Positions 14,701 to 22,629 of a stretch of DNA of 26,146 nt are shown piece by piece; position 1 is the stretch's first letter, and every line of letters starts with the position of its first letter. The stretch spans positions 1 through 26,146 of the IMG/VR virus record IMGVR_UViG_3300050033_000162; one strand, 5' to 3'. Position numbers and translations under genes: made by a program. The notes under the pieces were generated by a model. It saw nothing but the letters and a program-made list of their open reading frames with translations, was not told where the DNA came from and ran no database searches. The stretch is from a virus.

Positions 14701-17700
14701 CGTCCAGCATAGGCTTGTAGCTCTTTTGCAAGCTGTCTGACTCCTTCTCCTGTGGTAAAATCACTCGCTGAAAGATGCAAATAGGCTTTGATTTGCATTC
14801 CCCTGTCAAGGATAACGGCTGAAAGTTTTACTCCTTTGGTAAATCTTTGTTGAGAAAGGAACTGAGCAACCTCACCCGATTCAGAAACTTGCATAGGAAG
14901 TATTGCATCCTGCTTGAATACCTGCTTATCAAATTTGATTACCTTGTAATTTGATGGTGTTTTCTCGCTTGTCGGACGGTTAAGGATAAGATGATCACCT
15001 TCACCCATGCGGAAACGTGCGTATTTGCCTGTTTTAAGATTAATGATGATGTGTTCGCCCATCATATCCCCATAAGCTCCGACCGCCTGTTGGTGTATTG
15101 AAATGTCAGCCTGTGAAGGTTCAAGGCTTCCTGATGGGTGGTTGTGAATTAAGTAAACTTTGTCAGGTGAGAAACGTGTTATTGCATCGTTAAGTACTCC
15201 GTAATTCATCAAAGTTGATGATGATGTACCCATAGACAAATGAATAATCACAGGCTTACCGTCCTTTACCAGACAAGCAAACATGTTCTCAACCGATTTG
15301 TTTTCTAACTGACGGAACAGATACGCGACATCATCCGTGGATTCAATTTTGTTTTTACCGGAAAACATGAAGTTCTTGTCTGCGGTGTACTTCATTTCCA
15401 CAGATGAACGCTCTCCCTTGTTTAGTCCTCTAAGACTTGGATTGGATGATCTATCAGCTTGCCGTTGTATGTCACCGGAGTTGGCCCCGTCATTGATGGA
15501 GGAAAATGTACGGTATGGTATGGTTTCCCCTGCTTCTGTTTGGTAGGTCTTTTGGTTTTCATTGGCAGTAAAGTTATCGGAATTAACGGAATTATCAACC
15601 TTTTTTTCAGATACTTTTTCCTTTGCTTCCTTTAAAAAGTCAAGTAGGGGTTTATTGTAGGGTGAGAATTTTACAACACTTGTATTCCCATCTTCGTCAG
15701 TTATGGTATTTTCAAATTTTCCATTCCATTTATATGACTTGGTTATTTCTTTTACGTCAATCCTATTCTGATCAATCCATTCCTGAACCTCTTGTTTGGT
15801 GAGTGACTTTTTATCTTTGAATTGTTCATCAAATCCCATCCAATCTAGTTCAGCCTGCTTTGCTCCGTTTTTAAGAAGCATTGCTTTGAATTGGTCTGTT
15901 GTGCCTTTTTCTTGTTGAATTCTGGTTAATGCTTTTTCAACTGTTGAATAGAATCCTACTGGTTTTTTCTTTCCGTAAGTAGCCTCTGGCTCATTCAAAA
16001 TATTATTGCCTGACTTATTCCCTTCCACCTTCTCTTTTGCTTCTTTCAAAACATCTTCAAGAGGCTTAAGAGGTTGTTTTTCCGTTACGGGATTATCTTC
16101 TTGTTTTACTTTAACGTCTGAAAGTAAATTAGTGTCGTTTGCTATTTTACTTTCGGCTTTCTTCTCTTCTACTGCTTTTTTTGCGTTGGATAATACTTCG
16201 GAGAGAGGAAGAGACTTTGATATCCCAATTGCCTCATGTAGCTTATCTAACTTTTCTTGTTTTTCAACCTCTTTTTTTGATTTTGCCTCATTCCTGACTT
16301 TAGATAAATCAATCAAATCTTTTACCTCAAAACCTGCAAGTTGAATTGTTTTACTTATCTCAATTTGTTGGCCTAAATTTGAGTTGTCATAAATGGTTTG
16401 TAATTGACCAGAATTAGCTAATTCTTTGATATAGTCAGGGTACGAATCGGACAATTCATTAAACTTGCTGTTGTATTCGTCTGAATCTTCAAATTCCTGT
16501 TTATCTAATCCTTTTTCTGACACATATTTATCAATGCCGGATTCAATAAACGAAGATTCTCCCAACACTCCTACAGAATTTAGGGTATTTTCATTGATTC
16601 TTTTTTCCTTCGTAAATCCTAAGTCGATTATCTCAATAGCATCGTCAATTTCAGCCGTTAAATCAATTATTACTTGTTCGGCTTCTGCAATTTCTGTTTC
16701 TGTGCTTGCAGTTTCAGATAACTGTTCTGCGTTCTCAACCTCAGATTCGATAACTTTTGTACTTCTTGGTTTGCGTCCATTGCGTTGTTTCTTTACGTTT
16801 TGGTTAAAATTAGTAATTATTCCGTTAATTCCCTTCGTCTTTTCAGCTCCCTTTTCAACTCCTGTATTACTACTGTTGGGTGACAGTTCTGTTGCTGACT
16901 GATCAGAAGAACTAACCTTATCACTGTTTCCTTGTTCTGCAAGTGGTGTTCCATTCCCTCTATCATTGGAGGGGGTGAGGTTTGTAGGTTCTGTTCCATT
17001 GAGTTTATATTTTTTAAATCCTTCAATATCTTTTTCCGATCCCAAAATATGTATTTGGTCAGGTTCGAATACTATGTATTCTCCGTCTGATATTATTCCA
17101 TCATTTAATTTTGTTACGTCTCTGATTAATTGCTCATTACCCGATACATTACCCCATCTTAAATCTCCCTTTTCGTAATATGGATTTTGAATATCTAAAA
17201 CGCCAATTTTTAAATGGTCTCCAAGCCCCTTAATGATTTCATTTTGATCTCCGTTTGCCTCACGTACTACTTCTTCAAATCCAACTTGTGTAGCAATAGA
17301 AGTAAGATCGTCTGTTCCGAAATAAAACCCTCTTCCTAAAACTAAACTTCCTTCACCAGTGCCAATTTTATTTTTATCAAATTCATTTTTAACCCATCCA
17401 ATGTGATATACAACATCTTTTAGTCTACTATCTGGAAATATTCCATTTAAATACTCAGAATATTCTTTTGGTGTTCCAATATTGACAAGTTCAGGATTTT
17501 GTATAAAAACATTATTGACTCCTTTTGTGTGTTGTTCATTGGATTCAGGTGTTAATGGTTCAATGTTTTGCACAGTCGCAACCTCAGTGTCCGGTGAATT
17601 GGTGTCACTCGGTACGTCCGAGGTTGGCTGCGCTGTATCTTCATTTTGAACTGCTCGAATTTTTCGAGTAGTTGGAATGCTAATTTCTCCCACGGGCATC

Positions 17701-20700
17701 TGATCAGCAGGTGGTGGTGCTAATTCATCACTTGTCCGTGAAATATAAGTTTCCCCATTGGTATTCTCTGTAATTCCAGTTTCGCCAGTGCTATTACCAA
17801 CATTAGGTTGCTCTGCCTGACTGACATTTTGCAAACCTTTTTCATTTGTTTGTTCATTTTCTTGCAAATTTTGTGAACTATCAGTGGTTAACGACTGTTG
17901 ATTTACAGCATTTTCACCGTTATTTTGGTCAACATTTTCATTTTTTGGTTTTGAATTGTTTGCATTTTTGGGAATAATCCGAATACTTTTGATTACAGTT
18001 TTGTAAGTAGGATCGTCGTATTTTGTCTCTGCCGGTATCTCTACCTGTGATTTATCTACCTGTAATTTAAACTTAGGATGATCTTTAAATTTCTTTTCAA
18101 GTACGGGCAATGCTTTTTCGAGTGGCATCTTTTCGGAAGGAACAACTTCATCATAACCGTCTCCTTCTACAATGTCAAGTTCGGTATTTCCGAATTTCTG
18201 TGTTATGATTTTGCGTTCTGCAACCGGTTGTGTAACCGGTTGCGAACTGGTTACAACCGGTACAACATTTGGCACAATGCTCACCTGGTAACTCCCTTGC
18301 TGAGTAGGATCATTATTGGGTATTTCAGCCGCTTTGACTGTTGCTTTTCCTCCGGTTGTCCTTTCTACTTCTGCCTTTAAATTTTCAGTTTGATCAACTG
18401 TCATAGGGTCGGAAACAGCAAGATTACCCTGAGCATCTTTCTCTCCGGTTACCTGAGTTTTTCCGTATGATTGAGTAACGATATTAGGATTGGCATTAGG
18501 GTCTTGTTGTTTTGACTTCTCCCATGCGGCAACTATTTCATTGGGTACATTAACAAAACCACCATCTTTATCGGTAAAGGTTTCGTATTTTTTAGTTTTT
18601 GCTTCGGGGTTGTCAATTCTATCGAGTACCTGGCCCTGATAAGTCAGTTGGTTTTGCTGTGCCTGTTGTTGTAGTTGTTGGTTCTGATCATAGGCTCCAA
18701 GTTTAGAGTTAATGAAATCTTCCTGTCCAATCTCCTGAATTTCGCCTGTTACCTGGCTCTTTGAAATTGATTCATGATTACCTTCTCCATCTTCAACAAT
18801 ATAGAATTGGTTTCCTTCGCCTCCGTCAACTTCTTTAGTGATGAACCAACATTTTGTATTCTCTCCGTCCGGTGTAGTTTGTCCAATGGTACGAAGTAAT
18901 CCACTATCCTGATCTTTATGCTGATCATAGAAGGTTGCAGCTTGCTGTTGTGCCTGAGTACGGGGATCGACTGGCTGAACGGGTGCGGTTGGTTGTCCGG
19001 GTTGTGCTTCTCCTATTCTTTGGGAGTTTGGTTTATATCCATCTTCGAATTGTTTAAACAATACTTTAGGATCGGTGGTTGTCCACTGTGGCGCACTCTG
19101 CATTGTGGATTGATTACCACTTCTGTCAACTAATAAGGTATTTCCCTGACTATCTTTTCCTATTCCAAATTGTTCTTTTCCGCTTTGATCAATGGTGGAG
19201 TAAATTAAGCCGTCTGTGTTGGTAATCTTGTTTAGAAAGTTGCTGACATTACCCAAATAAGCATCGCGTTCAATTGTTGGACTTGTGCTTCCTGTCTGTT
19301 TAAATTTGCCAAGTTCTGATTTAAGCAATTCGGTTGGAACAATAAAGGTGTTCTTTGCCATTTCTGGGGTAACATCAACAATAGTTCCGTCCGGTCTCAT
19401 TCCTTTTTGTGGTTTTCCCTCTACAGATGGTAACACTTCAACGGATCTTCCTTTTGCGTCAAGTGTAATACCAACCGATCCCTGAGAATCCCAACGCTTA
19501 ATCATGTCGGGACCTGCTTTTCCCGTTGCAAATGCGCCAATAACTGCATGAAACGCTATTCCTGTTAATGCAGCACCTTTTGCTGTTTCCCAATAGTCTT
19601 TTGCTTTTACATCGTCACCGATAACAAACTGGTCCACGGCTTTTGAACCTACCATCATAGTTTCCATACTCGCTACCGAAGCGGGCGCATCCTTAACAAG
19701 AGTTGAAATATATCGTCCGGCAAGTGTTGGCTGATCTTTTGCAAATGTTTCAAATGCGATCTTTCCTGCTGTATTTTGTACTTCTGGATTAAGAACTTCC
19801 TTGCCTAAAATAGTTCCGATCCATGATTTTGGCATGTATTTACCTACAACTGCAGGTATAGGACCTGCGTACAATGTACCATAAAGCAATTCGGTTAATG
19901 CTTTTGTTCCTTTATTTTCCGATTCTCCTGTATTTTCTACATGTTTTTCGTAAGCATCTGCCCCTGTACCTACGCCTAACAATGCAAAACCCAATTTAGA
20001 AGCAACTGCAACTTCTCCCGATCCTGTAAGAAGGGAAGTGGCCGCAAGTGCCGCATAAGGTGCTGCGCCTCCGACATATCCGGCACTCTTATACATTGGT
20101 GTATATTGCTGAATTGTCGCTTTTTCTGTGTTAAGATTATCTAAATTGGCTTTTATGTGTTCGTCGACTTTTTGATTTTCGGCTGTTGATTTTTTAGTTG
20201 GTGAATCATCCATCCAATTGGCAAGTTCATTGGCATATCCGGCAACTTCCTGGGTGCCTTTTTGAATTAAATTACTCGCTTCTTGTGTTGCTTGCTTTCC
20301 CGATCCCCACAAATCTTTCATCCATTGCCCTGTTGCATCAAGAGGATGCTCAGTAAAAGATATCTGACTGCTTTTATCATCCGGTCTGTAATTCCAATCG
20401 GTTGTATCTGGCCGTGGTTCTTGCATTTCCATTTGTGGTGTTATACCTCTGTTTACAGCATCAATAGAATCAGCCTGAGCAATATTATGAACTGCCGGAT
20501 CAACACTTGAAAAAGGCTGTTTGGCCGATGGTGTTTCTAATGGTTGAGAAGGTGCTTGTATAGGATCAATATTTTTCATAAAATCATACTGGCTTCCGAT
20601 CTCTTCTTCTTTAAATCCACCTTGTTTGATTAAGTTGTCATGAAGAGCTGTAGCATTAGATGGATCAGATAACATATTATTGAACGTATCAAAATCGCCA

Positions 20701-20798
20701 ATTTGATCGGCAGTAACTCGTTTTGAATTAATGAGGTTGTCATATAATGCACGATTATTACTTACTGGTTGTTGAACTGATTGTTGAACAGGTTCCAT
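11724..20798 (-). CDS. Giant polyvalent protein (3024 aa) with ART-like and RadC/JAB domains
   Basis: Domains from N to C: two copies of a 30-residue helical unit (about 17-77; ALYDNLI / ALHDNLI); Gly/Ala-rich hydrophobic segments (236-277, 300-320, 405-425); beta-rich unknown modules (430-980); a Gln/Asn-rich linker (985-1110); an ADP-ribosyltransferase-like ART-PolyVal domain with VVYHIG (H1132), GRGFYFGTDD and YIVFEPDQI (E1245); charged helices (1290-1525); a GFYSTVEKAL...DQNRIDVKE module (1611-1690); a RadC-type JAB/JAMM domain with HNHPSGSLEPSQAD (1885-1898); and a long C-terminal large-polyvalent-associated region (2200-3000) with FHPLNFMKNYYL near 2480 and a membrane-like segment (2701-2721). 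Adjacent to the portal, it is probably packaged and ejected into the host. Enzymatic activities are inferred from motifs. Confidence 0.9.
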   Translation of the reverse strand: MEPVQQSVQQPVSNNRALYDNLINSKRVTADQIGDFDTFNNMLSDPSNATALHDNLIKQGGFKEEEIGSQYDFMKNIDPIQAPSQPLETPSAKQPFSSVDPAVHNIAQADSIDAVNRGITPQMEMQEPRPDTTDWNYRPDDKSSQISFTEHPLDATGQWMKDLWGSGKQATQEASNLIQKGTQEVAGYANELANWMDDSPTKKSTAENQKVDEHIKANLDNLNTEKATIQQYTPMYKSAGYVGGAAPYAALAATSLLTGSGEVAVASKLGFALLGVGTGADAYEKHVENTGESENKGTKALTELLYGTLYAGPIPAVVGKYMPKSWIGTILGKEVLNPEVQNTAGKIAFETFAKDQPTLAGRYISTLVKDAPASVASMETMMVGSKAVDQFVIGDDVKAKDYWETAKGAALTGIAFHAVIGAFATGKAGPDMIKRWDSQGSVGITLDAKGRSVEVLPSVEGKPQKGMRPDGTIVDVTPEMAKNTFIVPTELLKSELGKFKQTGSTSPTIERDAYLGNVSNFLNKITNTDGLIYSTIDQSGKEQFGIGKDSQGNTLLVDRSGNQSTMQSAPQWTTTDPKVLFKQFEDGYKPNSQRIGEAQPGQPTAPVQPVDPRTQAQQQAATFYDQHKDQDSGLLRTIGQTTPDGENTKCWFITKEVDGGEGNQFYIVEDGEGNHESISKSQVTGEIQEIGQEDFINSKLGAYDQNQQLQQQAQQNQLTYQGQVLDRIDNPEAKTKKYETFTDKDGGFVNVPNEIVAAWEKSKQQDPNANPNIVTQSYGKTQVTGEKDAQGNLAVSDPMTVDQTENLKAEVERTTGGKATVKAAEIPNNDPTQQGSYQVSIVPNVVPVVTSSQPVTQPVAERKIITQKFGNTELDIVEGDGYDEVVPSEKMPLEKALPVLEKKFKDHPKFKLQVDKSQVEIPAETKYDDPTYKTVIKSIRIIPKNANNSKPKNENVDQNNGENAVNQQSLTTDSSQNLQENEQTNEKGLQNVSQAEQPNVGNSTGETGITENTNGETYISRTSDELAPPPADQMPVGEISIPTTRKIRAVQNEDTAQPTSDVPSDTNSPDTEVATVQNIEPLTPESNEQHTKGVNNVFIQNPELVNIGTPKEYSEYLNGIFPDSRLKDVVYHIGWVKNEFDKNKIGTGEGSLVLGRGFYFGTDDLTSIATQVGFEEVVREANGDQNEIIKGLGDHLKIGVLDIQNPYYEKGDLRWGNVSGNEQLIRDVTKLNDGIISDGEYIVFEPDQIHILGSEKDIEGFKKYKLNGTEPTNLTPSNDRGNGTPLAEQGNSDKVSSSDQSATELSPNSSNTGVEKGAEKTKGINGIITNFNQNVKKQRNGRKPRSTKVIESEVENAEQLSETASTETEIAEAEQVIIDLTAEIDDAIEIIDLGFTKEKRINENTLNSVGVLGESSFIESGIDKYVSEKGLDKQEFEDSDEYNSKFNELSDSYPDYIKELANSGQLQTIYDNSNLGQQIEISKTIQLAGFEVKDLIDLSKVRNEAKSKKEVEKQEKLDKLHEAIGISKSLPLSEVLSNAKKAVEEKKAESKIANDTNLLSDVKVKQEDNPVTEKQPLKPLEDVLKEAKEKVEGNKSGNNILNEPEATYGKKKPVGFYSTVEKALTRIQQEKGTTDQFKAMLLKNGAKQAELDWMGFDEQFKDKKSLTKQEVQEWIDQNRIDVKEITKSYKWNGKFENTITDEDGNTSVVKFSPYNKPLLDFLKEAKEKVSEKKVDNSVNSDNFTANENQKTYQTEAGETIPYRTFSSINDGANSGDIQRQADRSSNPSLRGLNKGERSSVEMKYTADKNFMFSGKNKIESTDDVAYLFRQLENKSVENMFACLVKDGKPVIIHLSMGTSSSTLMNYGVLNDAITRFSPDKVYLIHNHPSGSLEPSQADISIHQQAVGAYGDMMGEHIIINLKTGKYARFRMGEGDHLILNRPTSEKTPSNYKVIKFDKQVFKQDAILPMQVSESGEVAQFLSQQRFTKGVKLSAVILDRGMQIKAYLHLSASDFTTGEGVRQLAKELQAYAGRFGGQNVILFGQKVDLNNTQSVNGLTALKATLKKSEIALQDYLSIGKVVTFDSMFDNGLLQEPQGSFGNSEVHDSHVPLEDFLKNAKAKVLENRKSKPKLKDFATEDDYNKAVKAWSKAKEVLTPEEHKAILTNLGNNVGDKSISEIGKQAEDEWLGNRDVESTKANLEATRQQEEIKKSFHRGGVAKTWQEIDKAITHYIEHGSDINSDEKTSYDHLTNYDKHIIDVARNLTPDQIKIANEIKSQNDAIGLKSFQAGQIDNVIENHVNHIWNREGKLTPSDYFTNFSQKTGHAKKRVFPKITDGLKAGFTQKVEGATNSLMIKKIEMNNAIEGRKLVDKGLKTFGNDGMPLFTTKAGVPGYKKIDHYNFTKWRKVKKVKNVSGKPLKDENVMIGKEGKVMVKKAIFAPAEIADRLNTILGNGIKWGPFKVMQQFNGAVKQTVLSFSFFHPLNFMKNYYLTEHVKNLSDLNMVGSYKKGLKMAKEFGPLAEKLVRGGMTVGKTQEWDELNEVSASKLGKKLSLLPYAGPVKDAIVNLHKAQNDWIFKQMGVGLKFKQGISELQRQIKLNPNTDPDILAKNVGELMNNLYGGINRDRKHRSKITQGIFSLLTFAPDWTETNFSNFFKATHFDFSDATTGDKVTKIDKMAEWFRSGFKGVNPDEHKMYMKMWGGLMLRAAVITTAMNLAMALFNDPDHEEEYWQTVKRMFKDSFSNPLRLNWLAPNITPVHNAFVGTDDKQHYFNVLGPFMDAVKMVAEPISFLKNKSSVLARLTLNALTGSNWQGKSYTTASELAGTDDKGMYATSNKKTGVKAGDLKGGRHEGQLTKYAAPGEEKVLSWSQMPSFGLETLRSMFPIGVQGAMEYGEGEKDGWQTLTTGLGLKMASAKEPTTDYPKIAKGITTKADIYIGVIKDAMRTNDKVLADKLQNDPLYKTVQDIYGQGKAINRIKKAIELYKEMGNTSEADHYQKQLDDLYKEVAEKYSEINFPDKYR
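14415..16214 (-). repeat. Four dispersed copies of a PLxxxLxxAKxKV linker motif in the giant protein
   Basis: The copies are LPLSEVLSNAKKAVEEKK (about residue 1530), KPLEDVLKEAKEKVEGNK (1578), KPLLDFLKEAKEKVSEKK (1716) and VPLEDFLKNAKAKVLENR (2109). Copies 2 and 3 flank the GFYSTVEKAL module; copies 3 and 4 flank the RadC-like JAB domain. The motif therefore marks domain borders. DNA sequences of the copies differ, so this is old protein-level conservation and not recent duplication. Confidence 0.8.
18222..18262. repeat. Cluster of ACCGGTT-type palindromes inside the giant gene
   Basis: AACCGGTT occurs at 18222-18229 and 18234-18241, then near-copies AACTGGTT (18245-18252) and AACCGGTA (18255-18262), spaced 10-12 bp, about one helical turn. 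The stretch encodes a Pro/Val/Thr-rich linker (VVTSSQPVTQPV), so codon repetition may explain it. Confidence 0.5.
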
Positions 20799-20804
20799 AA
20801 TTTG

Positions 20805-21995
20805 TTATTTATGTTGAAAGAATGGTGGTTTACTTACTGGTTGTGCTACCGGTGCCGTCTGCTGAACGGGTACTGCTGTTGTGGTAGGCTGTTGACCCAA
20901 ATTAAGCGTATTGTTCTGTCGTTGATGTGATTTAGCAAGATTATAACCCGTTCCTACAAGTTCTTTGTCGCCTAATTTGCTGTTGATAACTGTTTTTGGA
21001 GATTGTGTTTTGTCGGGCTGTCCAACAATATTTTTCGGATATTCGTCTGCAACAATACCGGGATATTTTTTTATAAGTTCATCCTTATTTTTTAAAGCAT
21101 AGTCTTTATAATAAGCAACCTCTTCAGGAGATAACACAGCCGGTTTACCATCATCTCCAATAATGGTCATTGGTCGATTAGCTGCTTTATCTGCTTCAGA
21201 TAATCCCATTTTAGCAACTCTGGCCCAGCCTATTTTTTGATTTTCTTTATTATTTGCGTTTCTGTCAAGTCTTTCCTGGTCTTTTTCGCTCAGACTTAGT
21301 TTGAATTTCGTCCAATCCTGCTCAGCTTTTTGTTTCTGTAGGTCTGACGATGCTTTAAGTCTTGCAGTAGCAAGGTTTTCAGCCTCTTTACGGTGTTCTT
21401 CTGATATTCCGTGAATTAAATTCTGCCTTGTAGTCTGGAAGTCTCTCAATCTCCATGCGTCATTTTCAGCATTAGATTTATCCATGATGTTTTCATACTG
21501 TTGATAAATCATAGGAGTAATACGATCCGGTTCACGTTTACGAATGTTTGCGCCAATAACAGAACCAAATAGATCAGACAGTCCACCGAATGCCTGACCA
21601 GCACTGTTTAGCTTCCCCATCCTCTGTAAACGATCAATTTTAGCCTGGTCAACTACAGGTTGTGGTTCTTTGGTTGCGTAAAGTTGTTGTATGAGTTGTT
21701 CGGCTCGTGATGGCTGCTCTACTTGAACAGGAATTACGGGAGCAGGCGCCGCCTGAGTATTTACGGTTTTATTGACATTGGGATATGTACTTTCGTTAAT
21801 AACCGGAGCAACAGGAATTACGGGAGCAGGCGCCGCCTGAGTATTTACGGTTTTATTGACATTGGGATATGTACTTTCGTTAATAACCGGAGCAACAGGA
21901 ATTGCTTCGGCCTTGACTTTGGCATCCTCCTTTACTAACTGCTCATTTATGAGTCGTTGCTTTTCAAGATCGTCACTGAAAATATTTGTTTTCAT
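20805..21995 (-). CDS. Probable internal virion or ejection-associated protein (396 aa)
   Basis: I do not recognise the family. After a charged helix (1-32) come two identical 28-residue Pro/Ala/Val repeats (about 33-88), a helix with EQLIQQLYATKEPQ, a small-residue segment (AGQAFGGLSDLFGSVIGANI, about 132-151) of a kind seen in ejected virion proteins, then long charged helices (185-280) likely to form coiled coil. The C-terminal tail is Gln/Pro/Val-rich (QQTAPVAQPVSK). Composition resembles the start of the giant protein, whose gene follows 6 nt downstream. Both may be packaged together. No enzymatic motif is visible. Confidence 0.65.
   Translation of the reverse strand: MKTNIFSDDLEKQRLINEQLVKEDAKVKAEAIPVAPVINESTYPNVNKTVNTQAAPAPVIPVAPVINESTYPNVNKTVNTQAAPAPVIPVQVEQPSRAEQLIQQLYATKEPQPVVDQAKIDRLQRMGKLNSAGQAFGGLSDLFGSVIGANIRKREPDRITPMIYQQYENIMDKSNAENDAWRLRDFQTTRQNLIHGISEEHRKEAENLATARLKASSDLQKQKAEQDWTKFKLSLSEKDQERLDRNANNKENQKIGWARVAKMGLSEADKAANRPMTIIGDDGKPAVLSPEEVAYYKDYALKNKDELIKKYPGIVADEYPKNIVGQPDKTQSPKTVINSKLGDKELVGTGYNLAKSHQRQNNTLNLGQQPTTTAVPVQQTAPVAQPVSKPPFFQHK
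21731..21898 (-). repeat. Perfect 84-bp tandem duplication in the 396-aa gene
   Basis: 21731-21814 and 21815-21898 are identical base for base by eye, and the first bases of a third copy (GGAATT) follow. The 28-codon unit encodes an exact repeat containing VINESTYPNVNKTVNTQAAP. Identity at synonymous sites points to recent duplication by slippage or recombination, so copy number may vary. Confidence 0.92.
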
Positions 21996-22008
21996 ACCCT
22001 TTTATGTC

Positions 22009-22271
22009 TTAATTGTCAATTATTCTTCTGCCATTAAAAACCAATCTTCCAACGGGCTTGTGTGTTCTTTCTACCAGAATAGATTGAATAAATTCATAAG
22101 CTCCAATGTCAGGAGATCCCGTTCTTGCGGTGCCTATGTAGTCTGTAGTTAATCCCACGCTTAGTCCTCTGTTAATGGCATATCCATATTACCCGGTGTT
22201 CTGGTATAAGTCTGACCTGTCAATATCAAACACAAAAGAACTAAAATTGAAATTGAGAGTAGTTTTTTCAT
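22009..22271 (-). pseudogene. Frameshifted small secreted/beta-helix remnant
   Basis: The first frame (ATG at 22271, stop at 22161) encodes 36 residues with a clear signal peptide, MKKLLSISILVLLCLILTGQ. The -1 frame, open from about 22185 to the TAA at 22009, reads YAINRGLSVGLTTDY followed by RTGSPDIGAYEF. This is the familiar C-terminal cap of bacterial right-handed beta-helix proteins (AIN.G...TTDY.G..R.G.PDIGAYE). The second frame has no ATG. A single-base shift near 22183 would join them into about 86 residues. No classical slippery heptamer is seen, so a mutation or sequence error is more likely than programmed frameshifting. Even joined, nearly all of a beta-helix is missing. Confidence 0.6.
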
Positions 22272-22273
22272 GA

Positions 22274-22579
22274 CTAAACTGTATAATAAATTGTTACTGT
22301 CTGCGATGATTCCTGCGCTCCAATCTTTATCCACCATGTACCGCCAGATAAAAACTTTGATGGAGTAAGCGGTATTCCTTCTGCATCCCAAATTGATACT
22401 TGCCTTAAATCTGCTGTTTCATGAGTATTAACGTCTGTATCTTCTCCGGCCATTATTTCAACGTAAATCGGAGGACTAACAACAACGCCCGAACACTGAG
22501 AAGGGGGTATAACTGAGCCAACCGCTACGTAAAGTTGTGGTGACTGCTGAGTTATTGGAGTGTTGACGATTTGATACAT
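22274..22579 (-). CDS. Small structural protein of unknown function (101 aa)
   Basis: The protein is beta-rich (QLYVAVGSVIPP; IYVEIMAGEDTD; GGTWWIKIGAQESSQTVTIYY) with no signal peptide or catalytic motif. Such small beta-sandwich proteins are common as head decoration, tail or fibre-associated subunits. It lies in the late operon between the SGNH fibre gene and the frameshifted secreted ORF. Its TAG stop is 2 nt before the next ATG. Function is inferred from context only. Confidence 0.6.
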   Translation of the reverse strand: MYQIVNTPITQQSPQLYVAVGSVIPPSQCSGVVVSPPIYVEIMAGEDTDVNTHETADLRQVSIWDAEGIPLTPSKFLSGGTWWIKIGAQESSQTVTIYYTV

Positions 22580-22629
22580 TCTATTTTTGTTTTTATTTCA
22601 TATAGTTCCTACATGTGAACCTTTTTGTT

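Noticed and set aside
15337-16902. Plus-strand ORFs rich in Ser and Phe opposite the giant gene (e.g. 16006-16344, 16465-16902)
   Set aside because: They are antisense shadows: the minus-strand frame is continuous with clear domains and the antisense products have low-complexity, mirror-codon composition.
21723-21938. Plus-strand ORF with an internal repeat (NRSNRNYGSRRRLSIYGFID)
   Set aside because: It is the antisense reading of the 84-bp tandem duplication in the 396-residue gene.
22161-22391. Longer start (22391) for the small signal-peptide ORF
   Set aside because: The extra 40 residues overlap the 101-residue gene in another frame, and the signal peptide begins exactly at the ATG at 22271.
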